Assembly: GCA_965214875.1 (NCBI GenBank)
Contig: OZ243980.1
Location: 1,922,001 to 1,986,000, forward strand
Reading direction: 5' to 3'
Length of the DNA stretch: 64,000 bases
Source: CBDAUN01 sp965214875
GTDB lineage: Bacteria; Pseudomonadota; Gammaproteobacteria; Arenicellales; JAJDZL01
In this document: positions 1 through 8,375 of the stretch, one piece after another
Numbering within the stretch: the first letter of the stretch is position 1
Layout: every line of letters begins with the position of its first letter
Made by a program: the position numbers and the translations under genes
Notes under the pieces: model-generated
Seen by the model: the letters and a program-made list of their open reading frames with translations, nothing else
What the model was told of the DNA's origin: nothing
The model's database searches: none

Positions 1-447
1 CAGATGAATCCACCACAAATCGCTGGCGGCTTGCGCTTCCATGACTGCGGACTGTGCGGCTTTTTCCAGATTATCGGCGATCTCCAATGCCGATTGTTCT
101 ACCGCTTCGCCGGAAAGCGCTTCTTGGCGCAATTCATCGGCGCGCTGTTGATACTGGTCGGCCTCTGCCATCTTTGACGCACCGAGATCGCCCCAGATTC
201 CTTTGCCCACTTGAACCAATGCAATCAATTCGCCAAGCGCGAAGATCCAAAACATGGACCAAAGCCCGCGTGCACCGCACCAAATTGGCCCGATAAGCGC
301 GGCCGCCATGTTCCAAGGCGCGACCGAACGCTCCGACGACTGGATGTCCGCAAAGCGGCTCGCGTAATAGTTTCCGCTAGCACCAGCGAATTCCCGAATA
401 GAATCGGAAATATCGACTTCAGGCAAATTGTCAATCGGACCGATCAC
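1..447 (-). CDS. proW: Glycine betaine/proline-type ABC transporter permease, N-terminal part
   Basis: Only the first 149 codons are in the window; the gene continues past base 1. It starts with GTG at 447, overlapping the stop of the ATPase gene by one base (TAGTG), so the two are translationally coupled. The visible part is a long N-terminal extension rather than the transport core. It has a WNMAAALIGPIW stretch and a hydrophobic segment (about residues 46-75), then a charged, Ala/Glu/Gln-rich helical stretch. That extension is known in some proteobacterial betaine permeases. The assignment rests on this pattern and on the operon with the binding protein and ATPase, because the diagnostic permease loop is outside the window. 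Confidence 0.75.
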   Translation of the reverse strand, partial: MIGPIDNLPEVDISDSIREFAGASGNYYASRFADIQSSERSVAPWNMAAALIGPIWCGARGLWSMFWIFALGELIALVQVGKGIWGDLGASKMAEADQYQQRADELRQEALSGEAVEQSALEIADNLEKAAQSAVMEAQAASDLWWIHL

Positions 448-1496
448 TATTTGCCTCCCTTGATCCCTTGCAATAGCCTGTCTTTGGAAACCACCCCGAC
501 TGCGGTATCATTTGCATCGACCGTGACGATCGGTTGAGCGGTGGTCACAGCGACATCGACCAAGTGATCGAGATCGACATCCTGAGAAACGCGTGGCGAC
601 AGATTCAAATCCTCGCCACTTGCCGGTACATAATCGGCTATCGGTACCTGTATAGTGTGCGCGAAAATCAGTTTCAGCTTAGAAATGTTCTGCACGAAAT
701 CGCGCACATAGTCATCGGCAGGATTGGTGACAATCTCTTCCGGTGTGCCAATTTGCACGATGCGACCATCTTTCATGATTGCGATCCTCGTTCCTAGTCG
801 AATCGCCTCGTCAAGGTCGTGCGTAATAAACAAGGTCGTCTTGTGCAGCTGCTCCGAAAGTGCCATGAACTGATCTTGCAGCTGACGACGAATCAGAGGG
901 TCCAAGGCGCTGAATGGCTCATCCATCAGCAGCACGTCGGGATCGCTAGCAAGCGCGCGCGCCAAGCCGACCCGTTGTTGCATACCTCCGGACAGTTCTC
1001 TGGGGAACCGATCTTCAAACCCTTCAAGGCCGACTAGCGACAAGGCATGCTGCGAAACGTTCCAGCGTCTTGCCTTTGACTCTCCGCGTATTTCGAGCGG
1101 ATAGGCCACATTGTCACGCACGGAGCGGTGCGGCAACAGCGCCATATGCTGGAACACCATGCCGATACGCTTCGCCCGGACTTCGCGCAATGCGGAGGCG
1201 GACAAGGACATCACATCCTGCCCCAACAGCCTTATCTCTCCTGAGGTCGGCTCGATCAAGCGGTTGACGTGCCGGACAAGTGTCGATTTGCCGCTACCCG
1301 ACAAACCCATAATGCAGAAGATCTCCCCGCGACGCACATTGAAACTGACATCGGCAATCCCTACTACAGCTCCGTATCGCTCAAGCACCTCGGTCTTTCC
1401 GATCCCTTCGGACTTGATCGCCGCCATGGCCGCGTCCGAACTCGACCCGAATATCTTCCACGCGTTTTTCAGTTCGATTACGATATCGTCTTTCAT
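447..1496 (-). CDS. proV: Glycine betaine/L-proline ABC transporter ATP-binding protein
   Basis: This is the ATPase subunit that drives osmoprotectant (betaine-type) import at the inner membrane; 349 aa. Visible motifs are Walker A GLSGSGKST (residues 64-72), the Q-loop FQ (115-116), the ABC signature LSGGM (168-172), Walker B VLLMDEP (188-194) and the switch THD (about 226). The N-terminal extension before Walker A and the short C-terminal tail (after about residue 275, ending in a partial CBS-like TVDANDTAVGVVSKD) are characteristic of the ProV/OpuAA subfamily. The gene lies downstream of the binding-protein gene and overlaps the permease start by one base. A hairpin upstream (1637-1672) may lower its expression relative to the binding protein. 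Confidence 0.93.
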   Translation of the reverse strand: MKDDIVIELKNAWKIFGSSSDAAMAAIKSEGIGKTEVLERYGAVVGIADVSFNVRRGEIFCIMGLSGSGKSTLVRHVNRLIEPTSGEIRLLGQDVMSLSASALREVRAKRIGMVFQHMALLPHRSVRDNVAYPLEIRGESKARRWNVSQHALSLVGLEGFEDRFPRELSGGMQQRVGLARALASDPDVLLMDEPFSALDPLIRRQLQDQFMALSEQLHKTTLFITHDLDEAIRLGTRIAIMKDGRIVQIGTPEEIVTNPADDYVRDFVQNISKLKLIFAHTIQVPIADYVPASGEDLNLSPRVSQDVDLDHLVDVAVTTAQPIVTVDANDTAVGVVSKDRLLQGIKGGK

Positions 1497-1636
1497 ATTT
1501 CGGTCTTTCTTTTGCTCGTGTCGACTTATGGCCTCAATGCGATCTGATCCCGATTGCGGATATGCGCCTCAATTGTCCGATTAAATTCTTGCCTATTCAA
1601 TATCTAAGTATTGCGACTGTATCGGAGTTCCGCAAA

Positions 1637-1672
1637 AAAAGGCGCAAACCTGATACCAAGCTTGCGCCTTTT
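1637..1672 (-). terminator. Intrinsic terminator/attenuator between binding-protein and ATPase genes
   Basis: There are perfect 11-bp arms (AAAAGGCGCAA and TTGCGCCTTTT) around a 14-nt loop. On the minus strand the hairpin is followed by a run of seven T. It lies after the binding-protein stop and before proV, where partial readthrough would give more binding protein than transporter core; that role is inferred. Confidence 0.8.
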
Positions 1673-1722
1673 GCGATTAGCCGTCAAAATCTCCAGCTAG
1701 ATGATCAAATAGCTGATTAGCA

Positions 1723-2694
1723 TTACCTCAGCCATTCATCCACTCGATCAACATTGGCATTCACCCAGTCTCTAGCCAGATCTTCATGAGACTTCTTGTT
1801 CACGGTAACTTCGTAGGCCCATCCACTGACATCATCGGTGTTGAAGGCTACCTTGCTCAGCACTGAGGCGGCTTCAGGTTGCGAAGTCTCAAGAGATTTG
1901 GCGTAATGGATGTGCAACAGCGTGTCCTTCCAAGCAACTCCAGCCATTGACTTTTCAAGCCAGTCCGGATCGTCGGTCGGCTGAAGCGTGTGCCATTTTT
2001 CCGGATCGTGCGGCGGCTCCTTCAGAGGGACCAGATCGTACAGTGCAAACATGTGATGCGGCGTATAGCAGAAGAACACAAAATTCTTGTTCTGGGTTAC
2101 TGCGGCATCCAAATTAGTTATCGCTAAGGTTTCATCCATTTCCTGCAGTTCCAGAATCTGATCATAGCCATAGCTCTTGGCGCGGATCTTCTCGACATTT
2201 GTCGATGCCCATCCGGTTGCGCCAATCCAGATTTCGCCCTTGCCATCTCCGTTGGAGTCAAATTCTTTGGCGATTGCAGGGTTGGTTAGATCAGTGATTG
2301 AACTGATGCCGAGCGTGTCGGCGGTGTGCTTGGTGACGCACATGCCTTGAAACGAAATCACGCTATTCGGATTCTTTATCACAGTGCCTTTCTGCTCAAC
2401 ATAGGTTTGATACAAGTTCTGCTGGTTCGGGAGCCAAACTTCCGGATGAACATGCATGCTGCCTTTGTCCATTGCTTCGAAGACAATCGGGTTAGTGCCG
2501 TTTTCGAGTTCGACTTCTAGTCCTAGATTGTCCTCAAGAATCGTCTTGAGAACATGCGCGGTGGCTTGAACCGTTGTCCAATTCGGCACGCCGATTACCA
2601 CGTCCGCCGATTGCGCAACAGTTGCGAGAAATATCGCCGGCGCAACCGTGCAAGCCATCATAATTTGCTTAAACTTTCTGTGGAAATGAGTCAT
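1723..2694 (-). CDS. proX: Glycine betaine-type ABC transporter substrate-binding protein
   Basis: This is a periplasmic OpuAC-family receptor that delivers quaternary amines to the permease. A signal peptide (Lys/Arg-rich start, hydrophobic core, cleavage near VAQSA-D) precedes the mature domain. The body has the family features GVPNWTTVQATA, the HVHPEVW segment and GATGWAST, with Trp/Tyr/Phe residues available for an aromatic cage. The ATG at 2694 is chosen over one eight codons upstream because a perfect AGGAGGT lies seven bases before it, and the upstream start would place that site inside the coding region. It is the first gene of the proX-proV-proW order on the minus strand. Substrate could be glycine betaine, proline betaine or a related methylated amine. 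Confidence 0.92.
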   Translation of the reverse strand: MTHFHRKFKQIMMACTVAPAIFLATVAQSADVVIGVPNWTTVQATAHVLKTILEDNLGLEVELENGTNPIVFEAMDKGSMHVHPEVWLPNQQNLYQTYVEQKGTVIKNPNSVISFQGMCVTKHTADTLGISSITDLTNPAIAKEFDSNGDGKGEIWIGATGWASTNVEKIRAKSYGYDQILELQEMDETLAITNLDAAVTQNKNFVFFCYTPHHMFALYDLVPLKEPPHDPEKWHTLQPTDDPDWLEKSMAGVAWKDTLLHIHYAKSLETSQPEAASVLSKVAFNTDDVSGWAYEVTVNKKSHEDLARDWVNANVDRVDEWLR

Positions 2695-2700
2695 TATAGG

Positions 2701-2708
2701 TACCTCCT
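2701..2708 (-). promoter_or_regulatory. Strong ribosome binding site deciding the proX start
   Basis: AGGAGGTA on the minus strand lies seven bases before ATG 2694. It overlaps the frame that would follow from the upstream ATG, so it supports the shorter protein. Confidence 0.7.
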
Positions 2709-2874
2709 TTAAAAACAATGATCAATACTTCTTGAACAACTCGAACTTCAATCCAACGAATCAACGATCAAAACAACTTAAGCCTGCAAATGGCGCATCG
2801 ATCAAGAGTGAGTCGCAAAACCGATGACCAACCAACTTCTGCGTCAAATGATGCAGCCATGAATCGGACCGGCA

Positions 2875-3795
2875 CTAGCTCAAACGCTCTCTTCTAAGTG
2901 CTTGGGTTAAACAATGAATGCCGCCACCGCCGTAGATGAACATCGATAAATCCAATATGGACACCTTGAAGCCTTCTGCTCTGAGTTTCACCACAGTATT
3001 TGGCGCTCCTTGCATCGCAATCAGATTGTTGTTGCCCAGAGCAATCAGATTGACGCCCAGATTTTTTGCCTCAGCGAATTCGACATCAATGATCTTGAAT
3101 CCTCGCCGCAAAATCCAATCGACGAGCCAGGATTCCATGGCATCTGTGCAAGCAAGTAGCATTTTGTCGGCTATCGGCACGATCAAACCGTCCATGTGGA
3201 CGAACTCTCTAGAAATCGGTGCTGTTATTGCTTCCCAGCCTTCTTGGCGAACAAAATCTGCAACCTGCTCCGCGCCTTCTTTCTCTGATCGTTCCCTGCA
3301 ATATCCGATCAGAACCAGTCCAGGTTCCAATATGACAAAATCGCCGCCTTCGAAGTGACCGGCAGTAGCGTATCTCCAGATCGGAATATTGTTGTCTTGG
3401 TAGAACTTGACCGCAGTAACATAATCAGCACGCCGACACTTGATCTGCATGTGGCAGATGAGCGCACCCCAAGGCGTCATCGCCGAACTGTCCCGGGCAA
3501 AGAAATTCCGATGCAGCACTTCATCTGCATCCAAATAATGACACTTGACTGAATGGGACTCGAAAGCCTGCACCATTGAGGCATGCTGGCTCAGCGCAAG
3601 ATCCTTGTCGAACTTGACCCCGGTTCTATGGGCATTGTCCAGAGTCCGCCGGATGAGCGGACCGGCATCGGTCCATCGATAGTAGGTCGGCTTTCCGAGC
3701 AACACATCGTTCAGCGTCGCATGATCGTTATCGATGCCCCAATAGTCGTGGGCATATCGAGTGCAGATCGAAGCAATCTTTGCTTTTTGCAACAT
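2875..3795 (-). CDS. Amidinotransferase / dimethylarginine dimethylaminohydrolase-family hydrolase
   Basis: This 306-aa protein belongs to the guanidine-modifying superfamily (arginine deiminase, DDAH, amidinotransferase). The catalytic signature is visible: EGGDF (Glu149, Asp152), His200 in EFVHMD, and the nucleophile Cys295 in GGGGIHCLTQ close to the C terminus, all in canonical order. Length fits DDAH-like or amidinotransferase-like members rather than the longer ArcA (about 400 aa). Substrate cannot be fixed from sequence: dimethylarginine, arginine or another guanidino compound are all possible. It lies upstream of the betaine transporter on the same strand (about 180 bp apart), and a ureohydrolase lies elsewhere in the window, so a role in guanidino or methylated-amine catabolism is plausible. 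Confidence 0.8.
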   Translation of the reverse strand: MLQKAKIASICTRYAHDYWGIDNDHATLNDVLLGKPTYYRWTDAGPLIRRTLDNAHRTGVKFDKDLALSQHASMVQAFESHSVKCHYLDADEVLHRNFFARDSSAMTPWGALICHMQIKCRRADYVTAVKFYQDNNIPIWRYATAGHFEGGDFVILEPGLVLIGYCRERSEKEGAEQVADFVRQEGWEAITAPISREFVHMDGLIVPIADKMLLACTDAMESWLVDWILRRGFKIIDVEFAEAKNLGVNLIALGNNNLIAMQGAPNTVVKLRAEGFKVSILDLSMFIYGGGGIHCLTQALRRERLS

Positions 3796-4240
3796 TTTCC
3801 AATTCCGAAGTAGATTTCCGTCCTTAGATTTTACTCGTCATTGATTCAAAGTCCGAGTTCATTTAGGCAGTCTGACCCAACATTCAACGGCTTATCGATA
3901 CAATCTTTAAAAATGACCTAAAGAACTAAAATCGTAAGATATTGATAATGAAAGAAATAATGTTGTTCTTTGCGTGTCGGCGTGACTGCCGAAGGCTGGC
4001 TTGCCCACTATAAAACCTAATATAAAATGTTTGAATTAGGATTCAAATGTTTGATTAAATGATTATTAATATTACAAATCAACTTCACTGAAATCAAACT
4101 TTTAAATCGTTTATCAAAAAATGCTATTGTATTTTGCATGAAGATTGCCTTCAAGCATCAAATAAATTTGATACGAAAAATCATAGCAACATGTTCAAAA
4201 TTGCATGTTACACCAAAGATTCAATCTTTTCAAGGGGATA
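3796..4240. other. AT-rich intergenic region without a gene
   Basis: About 445 bp of AT-rich sequence between the DDAH-family start and the IS110 remnant. No credible coding region is seen. It probably contains the promoter of the minus-strand gene, but no convincing -35/-10 pair stands out. Confidence 0.5.
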
Positions 4241-4259
4241 TACTGGTTCAATGCATATA

Positions 4260-4294
4260 AGCCCTCTAGCCCCGCGGCGCGGGGCTAGAGGGCT
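4260..4294. repeat. Perfect GC-rich palindrome at the IS110 left end
   Basis: Arms AGCCCTCTAGCCCCG and its complement flank a 5-nt centre. The same core recurs, with variation, at 5319-5345, 10396-10430 and 43878-43904, marking a dispersed palindromic repeat family. Confidence 0.75.
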
Positions 4295-5289
4295 TTGCAG
4301 AAACTAAAATTCTCCGGGATGGCCTTCAGGTCCGCGCAAGCATCTGTTCCAATCGGGCCATGTCGCCATCCTTGTCTAGCACGTCGAACCCCGGCCGCTT
4401 GGCCTGGCGGAACAGCTGGCGGATCTCGGACTGCCGCCGCTTCAGCTCGGCCTGCCGCGCCGGCTCTTCGCTGCATGGCTTGCCTTGCGCCGCCATCGCG
4501 TAGACGATGCGCGCGAGCTGGCGTGCGCCGGCCTCGGCCGCTCGCGGCGGGTCGGCTATCGCGCAGCTTGGCCAGCCGGGCGCCGTCGCGCTCGCCCGCA
4601 CAGATGGCCCGGATGATCCGCAGGTCGGTCTTGCCGCCGATGTCGCTGAGCACCGAATCGAGCTCCGGGTTCATCTGCGCCAGCGCCTTTTGCATGCGCC
4701 GCGCGCAGCGCGCCAGCATCCTCGCGCGGACGATGCGAGCGCTTCAAAAGCCCGAGGCCCGCCGGCTGCTGCAGCCACTGGCAGTCCGGCACGTCCGGCT
4801 TGCGCCGGTTCGGCCGCGCCAGCCCGGCCTCGAAGCCGCGCCGCTCCAAAACCTCGCAGGGCGCGATCCGGCAGACTCCGGTCGACTCCGGCGCGACCTG
4901 GCGGATCGAATGCGCTTCCAGCCAGTCGGCCAGCCGCTGCAACTCGCCCGTCGTCGCGCCGAACGACTCCGCCGGCTGCCGCCTTGCCGGCCGGCCGGCA
5001 AGGCGGCATGGCGGATGTCCTTGGCGATACCGATGCCGGCGCTGTCCGGATAGATCGCCGCAACCCTGGCTTTGCTTGCTCCGCCCGTGCTGCAATCTTC
5101 TCGTCGGTCGCTCAGCAGATGCGATGCGCCGAACGCTCGCATCCATGCCTGTACCAGTCTTTGCAGCGGGGTCGCCAGGCGCCGCCAATGACGGGACGGC
5201 GCGCGCAGCGGACCAGCAGGTTCGTATTCGGGATCAAGGTCTCCGGAGCGCATGTCGGCCTCTTGTTCGGCGCATCCATTCCAAGGCAT
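4285..5289 (-). pseudogene. IS110-family transposase, frameshifted
   Basis: Fragments in different minus-strand frames read as one IS110 transposase. A start region gives VAAIYPDSAGIGIAKDI in one frame. FGATTGELQRLADWLEA, PESTGV and the DCQWLQQ segment appear in another, and fragments of the C-terminal half in a third. At least three frameshifts prevent a full product, so it cannot encode an active DEDD transposase. Confidence 0.75.
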
Positions 5290-5457
5290 GCGCGCCCCCG
5301 TTTCTAAAGCCGGTGGCGGCCCCGCGCCGCGGGGCTAGATGGCTCATATGCATTGAACCAGTACATACAATGTATTGAACCCGTACAATTCGATATAATT
5401 CCCCAAAAAATCTGTATCATTGCATTGATTTTAATCAACTGTTTCGGAGAATCTGTC

Positions 5458-6145
5458 ATGAAAATCATGCGAAATAGCTCCCCCCCCCCCCTCTCTCCAC
5501 CAGCTTAAACGCCTGACAGCGCTCGCCGCCGCGCTGATGGCGGCTCTGACGGCAGTGCCGGCAATGGCGCAGCCCGTGGCCTATGTCACGGACAACACGG
5601 CCCGACAAGTCCGGGGCCTGAAGGCCGACTTGCTCCCCGCCCAAGCTGTGGACAAGCTGACTACAGGCTTGGACCTTGAGGCCTTCAACTGGACCGCGAC
5701 CGTCGGCGTGGGCGTCGATGCCCGCTGCGCCTATGACAAGGGCAGTCACCGCCGCACCTTCAACTGGGCAACCAATCAATGGGAAGGCGAGGACACGATA
5801 GTCGGCTACCACATCGCGGATGACAAATATACCAAGGGGGATCAGATCGCCCGCGCCTGCACCTTTTATGAAGGGGGCAAATTGAAGCCGGTCAGTGGCG
5901 GCTGGTTCACCGTGCGGCTCTGGGGCAAGGTGTGCTATCCCAACTCCAGCAGTTGCGAGTCGCTGAAAGGCGGCCTCTCGGATGCCTGGCTCATGGATGC
6001 CAACGTGAACGGCTATCACGCCACTTTCAAGCCCGGCCCGAACTGCGGTCCGGCCGCATGGCCCACGACGGAGCTGAAAGCGATGTTTCCAGATAAGGGC
6101 TATGCCGAATGGTGCGACTTCACGGTCAATAATTCCCCGAATTAG
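5458..6145 (+). CDS. Secreted protein of unknown family, 5' end out of frame across a poly-C tract
   Basis: The ATG at 5458 has a GGAGA-type site upstream and begins MKIMRNSS. After 12 C residues the frame hits TAA at 5506. One C fewer would join it to the long frame, giving 228 aa with a good signal peptide: basic LHQLKR, hydrophobic LTALAAALMAAL, cleavage near AMA-Q. The mature part (about 190 residues) has several Cys, is Trp- and Gly-rich and has no family I recognise. The in-frame ATG at 5537 would cut the signal peptide short. The gene therefore looks switched off in this sequence and probably phase-variable. A sequencing error in the homopolymer is the simple alternative. Confidence 0.65.
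5480..5491 (+). repeat. C12 homopolymer in the signal-peptide region
   Basis: Twelve consecutive C between the start codon and the signal-peptide core of a secreted protein. Eleven C would restore the frame; such tracts are prone to slippage. Confidence 0.85.
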
Positions 6146-7176
6146 TCGGGGAGCAGAGTGTTCGGACTCGGGGCGGCGCTCGCCGAAGCGGGCGGCCGCC
6201 GGCGGCGAAACGAGACCGAGCGCCTGTTTCGGAGACGCAAGGGCCTTCTTCGGCGGATCTTCTCGCGCTTCAGCAAGCTTAACAGCATGGGTCTCGGACC
6301 GCTCGTCTTCGCGCTCATCGTCGATGCGCCGCGTCGTGCCGGCATGCCCGGAATCGCTCATCAGGCATTTCCATTTTTCTCTATGCACCTGCACAAATTG
6401 CGCTCTAGGCAATATCTTTCAATATTCGAGCTTATGCCAACGCAATCATCTCCTGAATGCACAAATCTCTGGATGTGATGGTTTAGGGATAATTCCCGAA
6501 ATTTTAAACGCAGCGTGAGCTCGCATCACATCTGTTTCTCGGTCGTGAGTTTGCTGAAGAAACGAAAGCATATTGCCCGAATCCGGAATTGGACAGCAAC
6601 AACTCGAAAAACGACATGGCAGACGGCACAGAACGGCTCCCCACGGCAAAAACAGGCGGCCAAACGAATCGGCCCGCCGCTGATGCCTCGGCGGGCGTTT
6701 TCATGCGCGCCAGCGTCCGCTCGGACGCTTTCAAGGCGGGCGGCATCCTTCCGGGACTCGGAAGAAGCGCTGCAAGCAGAGGAACAGCCGGCATCGATTG
6801 AACTGCAAGGTCCATGTTCGCGCATGGCGCACCGCCCGCCTGACCAGCGGCTGCATGCGGCCGATGCCGAATCGCAAGCGCGCGCGTTCCCATTGCGGCG
6901 GGAGTGTCGATAATCTGCCCTTGGTGCCAGCGGCGCTGAAGACTTAAAGGGCTCGTTGCTCAAATTCATGGAATAGCCTAAAGCTTGTCAATGAGACCGT
7001 TAAACAACATCAAGCCAATGTGCGGCACCAAACAAAACAATGGAATAAAATGGATACTGCGCACAAAATGAAGAATCAATCTAATAGCTGTATCGAATGC
7101 AAACTAAACGGCTACCACGCACTCAGCTATTAAAAGGTTTGATTGCGCTAGCGTCAATTAATTTGCCGCGGTTTCA
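6146..7176. other. Region without a supported gene
   Basis: About 1 kb, GC-rich in the first 800 bp and AT-rich just before 7177. Both strands have open frames, but their composition (Arg/Ala/Ser-rich, no domains) suggests they are chance frames. A terminator-like hairpin at 6673-6695 is the only clear signal. Confidence 0.5.
6673..6701 (+). terminator. Possible intrinsic terminator
   Basis: CCCGCCG and CGGCGGG arms around a 9-nt loop, followed by CGTTTTC. It lies downstream of the secreted-protein gene at some distance, and the T run is short. Confidence 0.5.
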
Positions 7177-7692
7177 ATGAACGAGGTCAATCAAAAAAGC
7201 TTCAAGGTTTCTGTCGTTTTGGAGGGGCGGCAAAGGACGGTCGGAAAATGGAGCGCGATGCAATGGGATATGTTACAAGTTCTTTCCGACTCAAACGGAC
7301 CGGACGAAATTGAAGGTCCGATCAAGTTACACGAGTCGAGCACTATGGCGCAATACATGTGGAAAGGGCTAAAAATAAATCTATACGCCGATTCTTCCGA
7401 AGGCTATTGGTATAATCTCCTATCCGAAATTCCGTATGCCTTTGTGCTTTGCGAGCATGACACCGAAGATGACCAGGGAATTCCTCACCCTATTCTCGTT
7501 ACTGTCAATCAGGACGAGGCCAACGGCCATCTCGAGGCTGATAATCTGGTTGTTTCTGGTCCGCTGCCAACCGACATCCGAGACTCTGTGGAGCATTTCG
7601 TGATCGAAAACTATGTTCCAGAGCAAAGAAAAAAACGCAAACGACGCGACTGGTTCAAAGAATCTATCGAAATAGGCAGGAAAGGAAACTAA
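7177..7692 (+). CDS. DUF3305-family protein
   Basis: A 171-aa soluble protein beginning SFKVSVVLEGR, with the W-x-M-Q region (KWSAMQWDMLQV), a YWYNLLSEIPYAFVLCE stretch and a basic C terminus (EQRKKRKRRDW). This pattern and its place immediately before a DUF3306 and a multi-cluster ferredoxin gene fit DUF3305. That family is found next to formate dehydrogenase genes and is presumed to help assemble the enzyme or protect it. No catalytic residues are known. The neighbour starts 27 bp after its stop, so the three genes form an operon. Confidence 0.82.
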   Translation: MNEVNQKSFKVSVVLEGRQRTVGKWSAMQWDMLQVLSDSNGPDEIEGPIKLHESSTMAQYMWKGLKINLYADSSEGYWYNLLSEIPYAFVLCEHDTEDDQGIPHPILVTVNQDEANGHLEADNLVVSGPLPTDIRDSVEHFVIENYVPEQRKKRKRRDWFKESIEIGRKGN

Positions 7693-7719
7693 AGTTCTGC
7701 ATCACCACACATTTTTATC

Positions 7720-8319
7720 ATGACGACCGATACATTCATTCACCGCTGGTCACAGAATAAAAACAAGAATGAACTGGATGATAGGGATACTGACCACCCG
7801 GCTCAAAAAAGCGAGCAGACCGACTCACAAGCCAGAGATGGCGCACAAGCTATAAGTATCAATGAGAAGTCGGACGAAGCGAAGGAAAAAGTTCAAATCC
7901 CGCCCTTAGAGTTATTGAACGACGATAGCGACTATTCAGCGTTTTTTTCGTCCGAAGTCGACGAAGGATTGCGCAAATTAGCGCTTCGCAAGCTTTTCAA
8001 AGCACCTTTTTATAACTTGCGCGACGGCTTGAACGATTATGATGAAGATTTCACAACGTTTAAAGGCTTAGGCGATATCATCACGTCAGATATGAAATTC
8101 CAAGCTGAACGCAAGGAGGCAAAAGCTCGCGAAGCAGAGCCTAGTCAGATTGCTGACGGACCGCCGCCCCCCGAAGAGCAGAACGAAGATCGGCAAATAG
8201 AAGATTTGGCGCATGAAAAAACGGACGATGCCGGTGATGTACCACAAGCAGTTCAGCATTCAAACGATGATCATGCCGATGAGTCCAATCCTCAAGACAA
8301 ACCGCAAAAGCCGGCTTAG
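7720..8319 (+). CDS. DUF3306-family protein
   Basis: 199 aa. It has a short N-terminal FIHRWSQ motif, a long acidic low-complexity linker, then the conserved core DYSAFFSSEVDEGLRKLALR followed by KLFKAPFYNLRDGLNDYDED (about residues 66-108). The tail is disordered and rich in Glu, Asp and Gln. The core is diagnostic of DUF3306, a companion of DUF3305 and ferredoxin genes in formate dehydrogenase clusters. It is likely a soluble accessory protein; no enzymatic motif is seen. Confidence 0.85.
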   Translation: MTTDTFIHRWSQNKNKNELDDRDTDHPAQKSEQTDSQARDGAQAISINEKSDEAKEKVQIPPLELLNDDSDYSAFFSSEVDEGLRKLALRKLFKAPFYNLRDGLNDYDEDFTTFKGLGDIITSDMKFQAERKEAKAREAEPSQIADGPPPPEEQNEDRQIEDLAHEKTDDAGDVPQAVQHSNDDHADESNPQDKPQKPA

Positions 8320-8375
8320 GTAAATCGGCGAAAAGTGAAAAATCTTATCAGCTTCGTTTCCTTTACACTGTAACA

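Larger units (their letters stand above)
4241..5363 (-). mobile_element. Degenerate IS110-family element between inverted palindromic ends
   Basis: A GC-rich block between inverted ends. The left end is TACTGGTTCAATGCATAT (4241-4258) followed by a palindromic AGCCCTCTAGCCCCG arm; the right end is the inverse of the same sequence (5319-5363). The outer 18 bp are the same as the ends of the IS481-like elements in this window, while the inner palindrome matches a dispersed repeat family. IS110-type elements often sit in palindromic repeats, so this may be an IS110 copy that entered such a repeat. The transposase is broken. Confidence 0.7.

Noticed and set aside
5465..6412. Long minus-strand open frame opposite the secreted-protein gene
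   Set aside because: It is the reverse-strand shadow of the GC-rich coding region; it has no signal, motif or plausible start, whereas the plus strand has a signal peptide and a start site.
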